From an uncultured Clostridia bacterium (GTDB lineage: Bacteria; Bacillota; Clostridia; Oscillospirales; Ruminococcaceae), in NCBI GenBank assembly GCA_946498095.1, contig CAMMMX010000003.1, positions 90,253-154,252 on the forward strand: a stretch of DNA of 64,000 nt. The letters run 5' to 3'. Under the pieces are notes generated by a model that made no database searches, was not told the origin of the DNA, and saw only the letters and a list, made by a program, of their open reading frames with translations. Both the position numbers and the translations under genes were made by a program. This document shows, piece after piece, positions 51,043-58,800 of this stretch (within the stretch, counting starts at the first letter, position 1; the number at the start of each line of letters is the position of its first letter).

Positions 51043-52431
51043 ATGAAAGTTGCAATGGCATACATACACCGGTATCAATTGAACGGATATAATATCGTTA
51101 TCGACGTACACAGCGGCGCTGTCCATCTAGTGGATGAGTTGACCTATGGCCTGTTGGGTTATGTGCAGCCGCCGTTGAATGAGGAATGCTTGTCGGCAGC
51201 CGTCAAAGCTTTGAAAGGAAAATATCCGGAGGAGGATATCCGTTCTTCTTTTACTGAGTTGCAAGAGCTTTATGAAGAAGGGGCGTTGTTCGCACCGGAT
51301 GAATACGAACGCTTTGCGCAGTATATGGTTGCATCCCCGGTGAAGGCACTTTGTTTGCATATCGCTCATGACTGCAATTTGCGTTGCAAGTATTGTTTTG
51401 CATCCACTGGAGATTTTGGCGGCGGGCGATCGTTGATGGATTTTGCCACCGGCAAAAAAGCCATCGATTTCTTAATGGAACGTTCCCAAGGACGCCGGAA
51501 TCTGGAGATAGACTTCTTTGGCGGCGAACCTTTGATGAATTTCGATGTTGTCAAGCAGATCGTGGCTTACGCACGAGAAAAAGAAAAGGAATTTGGCAAG
51601 AATATTCGTTTTACAATCACCACAAACGGCATGCTGCTGGACGACGACAAAATTGACTTTATCAACCGGGAAATGTCAAATGTCGTGTTATCCATTGACG
51701 GGCGCAAGGAGGTCAACGACCGGATCCGTACGCGTGTGGACGGCAGCGGCTGCTATGATAAGATTGTCCCAGCTTTCAAAAAATTGGTGGAGAAGCGGGG
51801 CGGGGACCAGTATTATGTCCGTGGTACGTTTACCAAATACAATCTTGATTTCGCACAGGACGTTCTTCATTTGAACGAACTGGGCTTTGACCAGATTTCG
51901 GTTGAGCCGGTTGTCTGTGATGCATCTTTGGACTATGCGCTCACCGAGGCGGAATTGCCGCGGGTGTTCGAGGAGTACGAGCATCTTGCCGATGTCATGA
52001 TACAGCGTAAGAAAAGTAAAACCGGCTTTAACTTTTTCCATTTCATGATTGATTTGGAGCAGGGTCCCTGTGCGGTCAAACGTCTCCGTGGCTGCGGCTG
52101 TGGCAACGAATACGTAGCTATCACACCCGACGGAGACATCTATCCATGCCATCAGTTTGTCGGTATGGAAGAGTGGAAAATGGGGAGCGTTTATGATGGA
52201 ACGTTCGATCTAGATAAAAAGGCGTATTTTGCAAAAGCAAACGTTTATCAGAAAGAGGACTGCAAGGACTGCTGGTGCAAGTTCTACTGTAGTGGCGGCT
52301 GTAACGCCAACAATCTCCAATATGCAGGAGACGTGCTCAAGTCACACAAGCTGGCCTGTGAGATGGAGAAGAAACGTGTAGAGTGTGCCATTATGATAAA
52401 AGCGGCACTGGCGGACATTGAGGGCGTGTAA
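51043..52431 (+). CDS. scfB: SCIFF radical SAM maturase
   Basis: About 462 residues. A radical SAM core with the motif CNLRCKYC (about 111-118) and a C-terminal SPASM-type region with auxiliary-cluster cysteines (LRGCGCGN, CHQF, CKDCWCKFYCSGGCN). It forms Cys-to-Thr thioether crosslinks in SCIFF. An N-terminal peptide-binding segment resembles RRE regions (YQLNGYNIVIDVHSGAVHLVDE). ATG 51043 or ATG 51055 may be the start; neither has a strong SD. The scfA gene is 110 bases upstream. Confidence 0.95.
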   Translation: MKVAMAYIHRYQLNGYNIVIDVHSGAVHLVDELTYGLLGYVQPPLNEECLSAAVKALKGKYPEEDIRSSFTELQELYEEGALFAPDEYERFAQYMVASPVKALCLHIAHDCNLRCKYCFASTGDFGGGRSLMDFATGKKAIDFLMERSQGRRNLEIDFFGGEPLMNFDVVKQIVAYAREKEKEFGKNIRFTITTNGMLLDDDKIDFINREMSNVVLSIDGRKEVNDRIRTRVDGSGCYDKIVPAFKKLVEKRGGDQYYVRGTFTKYNLDFAQDVLHLNELGFDQISVEPVVCDASLDYALTEAELPRVFEEYEHLADVMIQRKKSKTGFNFFHFMIDLEQGPCAVKRLRGCGCGNEYVAITPDGDIYPCHQFVGMEEWKMGSVYDGTFDLDKKAYFAKANVYQKEDCKDCWCKFYCSGGCNANNLQYAGDVLKSHKLACEMEKKRVECAIMIKAALADIEGV

Positions 52432-52449
52432 AGGAAAGGAAAATGAGAC

Positions 52450-53238
52450 ATGAAAAATGTGGGGTTTATCGGTACTGGAAATATGGCGGGCGCGATTATC
52501 CGGGGGATCCAGAGTAGTGGGATGGAGGTATCGATCTGTGGATACGACAAGATGCCGGAGAAGGTACAGCAACTAGGGATCGACACCTGTACCTCGGAAG
52601 CGGAGGTGGTGCGTCGGAGCGATTACGTTTTTTTTGCATTTAAGCCGCAGAACTTTGAGGAGACTGCAGCAGTTTTGAAGGATATTTCCTTTGAGGGAAA
52701 GGTGATCGTTTCCATCGTCACCGGTATCGGTACGGACCATATTTGTCATACGCTGGGACAAAGTTGTAAGGTCGTGCTGGTTATGCCGAATACGCCGCTG
52801 CTGTTGGGGTGCGGCGCGTCGGCGTTATGTAGGAACGCGGCAACTTCTGAGGAGGAATTTTCCTTCGTTTGCAGCATTTTTTCCTCCTGCGGGGTCATTG
52901 CTGTTATCCCGGAAGATAAGATGAAGGAGATCATTGCCGTTAATGGCAGCACGCCTGCATTTATTTATCTGTTTTCTAAGGGGTTTATCGAAAAAGCAAA
53001 ACAGAATGGAATCGATGAGGATATCGCGATGCGTCTGTTCTGCCAGACTCTCATCGGTAGCGCGCGAATGATGATGGAGTCAGGCCAGTCGATTGACGAG
53101 CTGATCCGCATGGTGTCCTCACCGGGTGGTACGACGCTGCAGGGGCTTGCTGTCTACGAAAAACGCGGCTTGACTGCGATCACTGCCGAAGCCTGTGATG
53201 ACTGCGTCCGGCGGGCATATGAGTTAGCGCAGCAATAG
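52450..53238 (+). CDS. proC: Pyrroline-5-carboxylate reductase
   Basis: 262 residues. Reduces pyrroline-5-carboxylate to proline, the last step of the proBA pathway. VGFIGTGNMAGAIIRG at 3-18 is the NAD(P) motif, and the C-terminal signature SPGGTTLQGLAVYEKRGL (about 220) is clear. GGAAAGGAAAATG precedes ATG 52450, 19 bases after scfB, so it may share that transcript. Confidence 0.95.
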   Translation: MKNVGFIGTGNMAGAIIRGIQSSGMEVSICGYDKMPEKVQQLGIDTCTSEAEVVRRSDYVFFAFKPQNFEETAAVLKDISFEGKVIVSIVTGIGTDHICHTLGQSCKVVLVMPNTPLLLGCGASALCRNAATSEEEFSFVCSIFSSCGVIAVIPEDKMKEIIAVNGSTPAFIYLFSKGFIEKAKQNGIDEDIAMRLFCQTLIGSARMMMESGQSIDELIRMVSSPGGTTLQGLAVYEKRGLTAITAEACDDCVRRAYELAQQ

Positions 53239-53356
53239 AAGGTCTATTTTACCCGTCCAGTGCATAGGATGGTAATAACCGGGAATCTTGATAGCGGGGG
53301 AGGGACAAACCCTTTGCCGAGATTTGCGGAATACCTGAAAAAAGGACGGATGAAAA

Positions 53357-54043
53357 ATGGAAACGGACTTCAGCGATATCTCCGTATACGGGACAAGTCA
53401 CCGCAAAGTGAGGGAACGCCGGCGGACGATTTTCGGTAACCGTGTCTTTTATATTTTAGAGGGACTGTTCTTTGCCGGTTATTTTATCGGTTCTCTCCTG
53501 GTCCGGACGGTGGACAGCCATACTTTGGATCTTCTGCGTTATTTGACACAGGGATTTATTACAGAGCGGCTGGATCAGCCGTTACTGAAGACGTTTCTTT
53601 CGTCTTTCATAGGCTCGATGATTTTGCTGTTGGTCGCTTTTATCCTGGGATTCAGCTCCATTTCTCAACTTCTGACATTCCTAATTCCCGTTTTTCGTGG
53701 GTTAGGACTGGGGATTTCAGCCGGCTACTTATACAGTATGTACGGTTTGCAGGGCATCCTGTTTTGCGCGGTTATGGTGTTGCCTCATGTCCTAGTGTCA
53801 ACTTTCGCGTTGCTGATTGGTTGCAGAGAATCTATTAAATTTTCCGGTGTTTTCTTATCTGCTATCGTGCGGACAGGGCGGACAAGGACAGATACGGTTC
53901 AGGAATCGGATGCATCCCGGAGGACGGAGCTGTTCCAGCTGTATCTACTTAAATTCGCTCTTTTGTCCATACTGATCGTCGTGGCGGCACTGATTGATAC
54001 GTTGTTTACGTTTGGTTTTGCGCGGTTTTTCCATATGACTTGA
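53357..54043 (+). CDS. SpoIIM-family membrane protein
   Basis: 228 residues with about five transmembrane helices. The order GLFFAGYFIGSLL, a middle FLIPVFRGLGLGISAGYLYSMYG and a late FCAVMVLPHVLVSTFALLIGCRESI fits stage II sporulation protein M, needed for engulfment with SpoIID and SpoIIP. The neighbouring genes are not its known partners, so the paralogue may act elsewhere. ATG 53357 follows a weak SD. Confidence 0.72.
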   Translation: METDFSDISVYGTSHRKVRERRRTIFGNRVFYILEGLFFAGYFIGSLLVRTVDSHTLDLLRYLTQGFITERLDQPLLKTFLSSFIGSMILLLVAFILGFSSISQLLTFLIPVFRGLGLGISAGYLYSMYGLQGILFCAVMVLPHVLVSTFALLIGCRESIKFSGVFLSAIVRTGRTRTDTVQESDASRRTELFQLYLLKFALLSILIVVAALIDTLFTFGFARFFHMT

Positions 54044-54207
54044 AGCATAGCCTGTATGAATCCTACTTCAGGCCGATAGGGAGGGGTACGCTATTGAGAG
54101 TGTGTTTGTAGACAAGCTTCAAGTCAGTTGTTTAGACAGCAACGTGTGTATGGATAATAGGGATAAGGAAGTTACAAAACAAGGATATTTGAAAATGAGG
54201 TGTAGTA

Positions 54208-55065
54208 ATGGCCGGCTTTTTAGGCATGTTTGATTATGACAAGGTTGGTCCGGGCGTTAATAAGAATGAACCGGAAAAAAAACGGATTGTCGTTTTTTTC
54301 GAGATTTTTTTCCGACGTTTTTGGAAGATGATTGGGCTGAACCTGATTTATTTTCTGTTCTGCCTGCCAATTGTGACAATCGGTCCGGCGACAGCTGGAA
54401 TGATGTATGTTCTGCGCAACTATTCACGTCAGCGCCACGCTTTTTTGTGGTCGGATTTCATTGACGCCTTTAAAAAAAATTTTAAACAGTCGTTTATTGT
54501 TGGTATATGCAATTTGTTACTGGTTTTTGCATTGTATTACGCTTTAGTCTTTTATTATTATAATATTCCCAAGAGCAGCTTTTTGTGGATTCCTTTTGTG
54601 GTATGTATAATGGCGGCGATTATTCTTTTGCTGACGAATTATTATATCACGTTGATGATCGTATCGACCCATTTGAAGCTGCGGCAAATTCTGCGTAACT
54701 CCTTTTATTTGATGTTTTTGGGGATTAAGCAGAATATTATTACGACGGTTATTGTGTTGGCAGTTCTATTGCCATGTATCCTTTATCTACCGTATTCGCT
54801 GCTGATTATCCCATTTTTGCCGCTGAGTTTTATCGGGCTGGTCGTTTGCTTTAACTGCTATCCGGTGATCTCTAAATTTGTCATCGATCCCTATTACGAA
54901 AGCCGGGGAGAAAAGAATCCTGAATATGCTTATCTGGAGCCTCTGAGTGAAGAAGAGTTGCTGTTTACGGATATTGGCAGCCAGGAAAGGCCGGCGGCCC
55001 GGCCGAAAAAGCGGCCCTCCAATGGGGACACGCATTTGAACGGACGGGGAAAAACAATTAAATAG
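54208..55065 (+). CDS. DUF624 (YesL-like) membrane protein
   Basis: 285 residues with five or six transmembrane helices. FFRRFWKMIGLNLIYFLFCLPIVTIGPATAGMMYVLRNY (about 32-70) is the hallmark of the DUF624 family, often found with sugar importers. The tail from about 240 is hydrophilic. Here no transporter is adjacent. ATG 54208 follows a GAGGTG site. A terminator follows. Confidence 0.85.
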   Translation: MAGFLGMFDYDKVGPGVNKNEPEKKRIVVFFEIFFRRFWKMIGLNLIYFLFCLPIVTIGPATAGMMYVLRNYSRQRHAFLWSDFIDAFKKNFKQSFIVGICNLLLVFALYYALVFYYYNIPKSSFLWIPFVVCIMAAIILLLTNYYITLMIVSTHLKLRQILRNSFYLMFLGIKQNIITTVIVLAVLLPCILYLPYSLLIIPFLPLSFIGLVVCFNCYPVISKFVIDPYYESRGEKNPEYAYLEPLSEEELLFTDIGSQERPAARPKKRPSNGDTHLNGRGKTIK

Positions 55066-55068
55066 CTC

Positions 55069-55096
55069 AAAGCTCCGGTTATGCCGGAGCTTTTGT
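55069..55096 (+). terminator. Rho-independent terminator
   Basis: AAAGCTCCGG (55069-55078) pairs with CCGGAGCTTT (55084-55093), loop TTATG, then T residues. Confidence 0.85.
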
Positions 55097-55234
55097 TGTC
55101 TGCCACAAGACGAAAGAACATCAAAAGTAAGGAAAAATAGAATCTTTTTCCATGTATTTCTTGAGGAAATCGCAGTTATCACGTGAAAAGTGACGACGGT
55201 AACGGTATATGAACGATTCGAGAACAGCATCCGG

Positions 55235-55700
55235 AGCCTTGGTAGAAGAAGTTTTTGAAAGAAATCTTTTACGGTGTCAACAGTATGTTTCAGGAGAATG
55301 TTGTTGTAGAAATATCCGTCCACTATAACGGTACGGTAAGCCTGAAAACGATTGAATGGTCCTATCCAGGACAGATGCCCTGCAAAACTTGCCGTGGTTC
55401 CAGATAGACGACCACGAACGAGTGGTCAGCGCTCATACTGTCTGCAGCGAATACATGGAGCCGAGTTCCGCCAACAGTGGCGTTGTTTTTAATGGGATCG
55501 AATTACAAAAGGTTATGTGGTAGCCTATGAATGGCGACATCAAAGGAGATTGCTGCCGGTGATATGAAATCATACGGCCTTTCCAGAAAAACGGTTAACG
55601 GACCAGTAATCTAGTCCTCTGTCAAGATGGATCCATCTAGCCGATATGTTTACGCTGATACAGAAAATCAGGATATCCGCGTAGAATTTTCGGTGCCATA
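55235..55700 (+). pseudogene. Decayed gene of unknown family
   Basis: Reading frames join into what looks like one protein: KKFLKEIFYGVNSMFQENVV then ISVHYNGTVSLKTIEWSYPG, a frame change, then LQNLPWFQIDDHERVVSAHT and VCSEYMEPSSANSGVVFNGI, a stop, and a last segment YVYADTENQDIRVEFSVP ending at TAG near 55700. Several stops and frame changes lie between. There is no ribosome site or start. The family is unknown. Confidence 0.45.
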
Positions 55701-55713
55701 GTTTCTTGTCAAT

Positions 55714-55750
55714 AAAGCAGCCCCGCCTCGGGAAACCGGGCGGGGCTGTG
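55714..55750 (-). terminator. GC-rich hairpin, probable terminator of the reverse-strand microproteins
   Basis: CAGCCCCGCC and GGCGGGGCTG form a 10-base stem; on the reverse strand a CTTTATT tract follows. Confidence 0.55.
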
Positions 55751-55833
55751 GCATTGCCGTGAGGGATCCATGTACGTTTACCGCTTATACGGCACGTGCA
55801 AGGTTTCAGGAGTGCTGTTTTACCGGTGGGTCA

Positions 55834-55977
55834 TTAGCAGCAAGCGTTTCTGGAGCATCCGCAGTCGTTATCGCCGGCGTAACCGCTGTTATTACCACAG
55901 CCACAGCAGCAGACCAGGATGAGAATCAAGATAATGATCCAAGTGCAATTGTTACCGCCAAAAAAATTACCACACAT
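55834..55977 (-). CDS. Cysteine-rich membrane microprotein, copy 1
   Basis: 47 residues. A short Gly/Asn start (MCGNFFGGNN), conserved CTWIIILILILVCCCGCG (a hydrophobic segment flanked by cysteines), and a polar tail with DNDCGCSRNACC; ten cysteines in all. GGAGG lies six bases before ATG 55977. It resembles the small cysteine-rich chorion/HCB-like and YjcZ-type sporulation proteins in layout, not in proven homology. The codons match copy 2 closely over about 90 bases. Confidence 0.8.
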   Translation of the reverse strand: MCGNFFGGNNCTWIIILILILVCCCGCGNNSGYAGDNDCGCSRNACC

Positions 55978-56046
55978 AATGTTACCTCCTTGAAGTTGGG
56001 GAGTTAGGTACGTCGAATGAATTGTGCGTCAGTTACTGCAAATGCT

Positions 56047-56175
56047 TTAGCATCCGCAGTCGTTGTTGTAACCGCTGTTGTTGCCGCAGCCACAGCAGCA
56101 GACCAGGATGAGAACCAAGATGATGATCCAAGTGCAATTGTTGTTTGAGCCAAAGAACCCGTTACCACAGCCCAT
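56047..56175 (-). CDS. Cysteine-rich membrane microprotein, copy 2
   Basis: 42 residues: MGCGNGFFGSNNNCTW, then IIILVLILVCCCGCG and a tail GYNNDCGC. Eight cysteines, with the hydrophobic stretch in the middle. AAAGGAGG precedes ATG 56175. A conserved CATAGGAT...AGTGTAAG box lies 27 bases upstream of the start. Nearly identical to copy 1 in the central block. Confidence 0.82.
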   Translation of the reverse strand: MGCGNGFFGSNNNCTWIIILVLILVCCCGCGNNSGYNNDCGC

Positions 56176-56201
56176 GTGAAAAGCCTCCTTTGTTGTTATG
56201 A

Positions 56202-56219
56202 CTTACACTTCATCCTATG
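56202..56219 (-). promoter_or_regulatory. Shared box upstream of microprotein copy 2 (sporulation -10-like)
   Basis: On the reverse strand CATAGGATGAAGTGTAAG, matching the box upstream of copy 3 (CATAAGATACAGTGTAAG) in 15 of 18 bases. CATA(N3)T fits mother-cell sigma -10 elements. Confidence 0.5.
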
Positions 56220-56250
56220 CATAAGTCAGAAAAGTGTGCATCATTGTGTG

Positions 56251-56379
56251 TTAGCAGCAGCTGTTGTGACCGCAGCCACAGTCGTTGTTGTATGCACCGT
56301 TGTTGCCATTTCCGCAGCATACGAAGACCAGGATTAGGATCCAGATCCAAGTGCAGTTGTTACAGCCAAACATGTTCAT
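56251..56379 (-). CDS. Cysteine-rich membrane microprotein, copy 3
   Basis: 42 residues: MNMFGCNNCTW, then IWILILVFVCCGNGNNGAY and NNDCGCGHNSCC. Eight cysteines. AAAGGAGG precedes ATG 56379. It shares the NCTW-I-IL-LV-CC core with the other two but has diverged more. Confidence 0.82.
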   Translation of the reverse strand: MNMFGCNNCTWIWILILVFVCCGNGNNGAYNNDCGCGHNSCC

Positions 56380-56407
56380 GTGCGTTTCCTCCTTTAGTGT
56401 GTTGGGG

Positions 56408-56443
56408 CTTACACTGTATCTTATGTACCGACCGAAAAAGTGT
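56408..56443 (-). promoter_or_regulatory. Sigma-K-like promoter of microprotein copy 3
   Basis: On the reverse strand AC at 56443-56442, 16 bases, then CATAAGATA (56425-56417), which fits the sigma-K -10 CATA(N3)TA with AC at -35. Confidence 0.55.
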
Positions 56444-56550
56444 TACAGCTTCCATGAAGAGAGATTTGAAAATTTTTATATCAGGAGAAAAAAGAAGCAA
56501 TAAAGAGTAAATACAAGAAATTCAAATGTAATTTCATATAGCAGTTTGAA

Positions 56551-56616
56551 ATTGACTTTTACTGACTTTGACTTTGATTGACCAATTCAATATAATAAAA
56601 GTCAGTGAAAGTCAAT
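56551..56616 (+). promoter_or_regulatory. CtsR operator and ctsR promoter
   Basis: TTGACT (56568-56573), 17 bases, TATAAT (56591-56596). A 19-base inverted repeat with one mismatch (56551-56569 and 56598-56616; each arm has two GTCA heptads of the RGTCAAA type) flanks the promoter, and further GTCA half-sites lie inside. It fits CtsR autoregulation. Confidence 0.88.
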
Positions 56617-56644
56617 AGTTGGTTTTGGAAAGGAGGAAGGCCTT

Positions 56645-57106
56645 TTGCAGATGAGCGATATGATCAGTCGTGCGATTATACAGCTTCTGGACGAACATGA
56701 AGGCACGGCGCAAATCCAACGGAATGAACTGGCAAGCCGTATCGGTTGTGTCCCCAGCCAGATTAATTATGTGATTACGTCCCGTTTTACACCGGAACAG
56801 GGGTTTATTGTGGAAAGCAAGCGCGGTGGTGGCGGATATATCCGTATCCGCCGGATGGCTCAGCCACATGACGGCAGCGGTACTGCCGCAGCTATCATGC
56901 ATTTGGTCAACAACTTGGGAGACAGCGTGAGTGAGCATACGGTGCGTGTCATCCTGCAAAACCTTCTGTACCAGGGGATTGTATCTCAGCAGGTGGCGAA
57001 ATTGATGACCGCGGCGCTCAGTGACCATGCATTGCGCCCGGTTGATCAGGAACAGCGCGATATGCTTCGGGCGCGTTTGTTTAAGCAAATGTTGGTCAGC
57101 CTGTAG
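56645..57106 (+). CDS. ctsR: Transcriptional repressor CtsR
   Basis: 153 residues. N-terminal winged HTH with VPSQINYVITSRFT, and the Gly-rich wing KRGGGGYIRIRR (about 60-71), typical of CtsR. It represses clp genes and is released when heated or when McsB and ClpC act. TTG 56645 has AAAGGAGG eight bases upstream; ATG 56651 is an alternative. Confidence 0.96.
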   Translation: MQMSDMISRAIIQLLDEHEGTAQIQRNELASRIGCVPSQINYVITSRFTPEQGFIVESKRGGGGYIRIRRMAQPHDGSGTAAAIMHLVNNLGDSVSEHTVRVILQNLLYQGIVSQQVAKLMTAALSDHALRPVDQEQRDMLRARLFKQMLVSL

Positions 57107-57139
57107 CGGTTAGCATAGCAGAGGAAAGGATGGAGGAGT

Positions 57140-57679
57140 ATGCAGAATATATTATGTGAAAGATGTCAGGAACGCCCGGCAACGACGACGTATACACAGT
57201 CACTCAACGGAAAGACAACACAGGTCCATCTCTGCAGTGAATGTGCAAAGGAGCTTGGCTTGGGAGGTAGTTTCGGCCAGCTTTTGTCAGCCTTCCCATT
57301 CAGCGATTTACTGGGAAATATCTTTATGCAGCCGTTGACGTCTGCACAGCGTCAGTCCCGGAAGCTACCGGAACAAAGTTGTCCGAAATGCCATACAACC
57401 ATTCAGGAAATCGCCCAAAGTGGACGTTTGGGCTGCCCGGAGTGTTACCGCTTTTTTGCCGATTGCCTTTCCGAAACGATCGAAAAGATCCACGGCCAGA
57501 CAAAACATACGGGCAAGATTCCGCATTCAGCTGAAGAACAGACGAAGCTGCGCAGAGAAATCGAACGGCTACGTGAAACACAGCAAAAGGCTGTGTCGGA
57601 AGAGGATTTCGAGACGGCTGCACGTCTGCGAGATCAAATCAAAGAACTGGAGGGGCAGGTGAACGAAAATGATGCGTAA
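57140..57679 (+). CDS. mcsA: McsA, activator of protein arginine kinase
   Basis: 179 residues. Two zinc-binding pairs per half, CERCQER...CSECAKE and CPKCHTT...CPECYR; a C-terminal UVR motif (EEDFETAARLRDQIKELE). It activates McsB and delivers CtsR. GGATGGAGGAGT precedes ATG 57140. It overlaps mcsB by 11 bases. Confidence 0.95.
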   Translation: MQNILCERCQERPATTTYTQSLNGKTTQVHLCSECAKELGLGGSFGQLLSAFPFSDLLGNIFMQPLTSAQRQSRKLPEQSCPKCHTTIQEIAQSGRLGCPECYRFFADCLSETIEKIHGQTKHTGKIPHSAEEQTKLRREIERLRETQQKAVSEEDFETAARLRDQIKELEGQVNENDA

Positions 57680-58733
57680 ATGGTATCTGGAAAGTGGCAC
57701 AAGTGACGATATTGTTGTCAGTACCCGAATTCGGTTGGCACGGAACCTGATGGATCTACCATTTCCCAGGAAAATGACGCCGGAACAAAAAAAGGCGCTG
57801 AACGATTCTGTTTATGGCGTGCTGCAAAACATCCATCTTGGCGACAATGCGCTTCATTTTATTGATCCGTCTCAGGTGGACGATTACCAGCTGGTGTCCT
57901 GGGTGGAAAACCATATCATCAGTCCCGATTTTGCACAATGCAGCCGAAAGGAAACGACGGGGCTTATTCTTTCCGAGGACGAAAGCGTCAGCATTATGCT
58001 GGGGGAGGAGGACTGCATCCGTATCCAGATTCTGAAAAATGGTTTGGAACTGGGACAGGCGCTTGAGCTCGCCAACCGTCTTGACGACATCCTAGACGCT
58101 TCGCTTAGCTACGCGTTCGACGAAAAATTTGGTTATTTAACGAGTTGTCCAACCAATCTCGGAACAGGGCTGCGTGCTTCAGTCATGCTGCATCTGCCCG
58201 CTATGGAAAAAATCGGAATGATGCCGTCGCTGATGAATACGATATCAAAACTGGGGTTAACTATCCGCGGTAGTTTCGGTGAGGGGAGCCAAGCGAGGGG
58301 GAGCCTGTATCAAATCTCGAACCAGATTACGCTTGGTATATCGGACGAAAATGCAGTCAATAATCTGAGTAGTATCGTCGGACAGATTATCAGTCAAGAG
58401 TCTGCGGCACGGCAGAGAATCGCGGCGGACGAGACCGCGTTTCAAGACAAAATTATGCGTGTATACGGTCTGTTGCGATATGCTCTGCTGATTAGCGAGG
58501 AGGAAGCAGGAGAATGGCTGTCGTTATTGCGTCTGGGCGTTTCCATGGGCTATCTGAAGGATGTTTCAGTCGCTCAGCTGAATGAAATCAGCGCACATAG
58601 CGGGCGTGCCAGCCTTTGCCTAACTGCTGCTGAGGCCAATCGTGGAGAAGGGCAGGGATTGTCAGCTCGGGAGCAGGATGCCCTGCGTGCAAAGATGATA
58701 CAGTCGGTACTAGACAGTTGCGCCAGGAAGTGA
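57669..58733 (+). CDS. mcsB: Protein arginine kinase McsB
   Basis: 354 residues; phosphagen-kinase fold. DDIVVSTRIRLARNL (about 14-28), CPTNLGTGLRASVMLHLP (about 160), and IRGSFGEGSQA (about 200) are the active-site blocks. It phosphorylates arginines in misfolded proteins and CtsR, tagging them for ClpCP. ATG 57669 is followed by a second ATG. Confidence 0.96.
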   Translation: MMRKWYLESGTSDDIVVSTRIRLARNLMDLPFPRKMTPEQKKALNDSVYGVLQNIHLGDNALHFIDPSQVDDYQLVSWVENHIISPDFAQCSRKETTGLILSEDESVSIMLGEEDCIRIQILKNGLELGQALELANRLDDILDASLSYAFDEKFGYLTSCPTNLGTGLRASVMLHLPAMEKIGMMPSLMNTISKLGLTIRGSFGEGSQARGSLYQISNQITLGISDENAVNNLSSIVGQIISQESAARQRIAADETAFQDKIMRVYGLLRYALLISEEEAGEWLSLLRLGVSMGYLKDVSVAQLNEISAHSGRASLCLTAAEANRGEGQGLSAREQDALRAKMIQSVLDSCARK

Positions 58734-58800
58734 CATATATTTATTTGAGATAAATAAGGTCTGACTTTGAGGGGGATCCCTTTCAAACAAGGAAAGAAAG

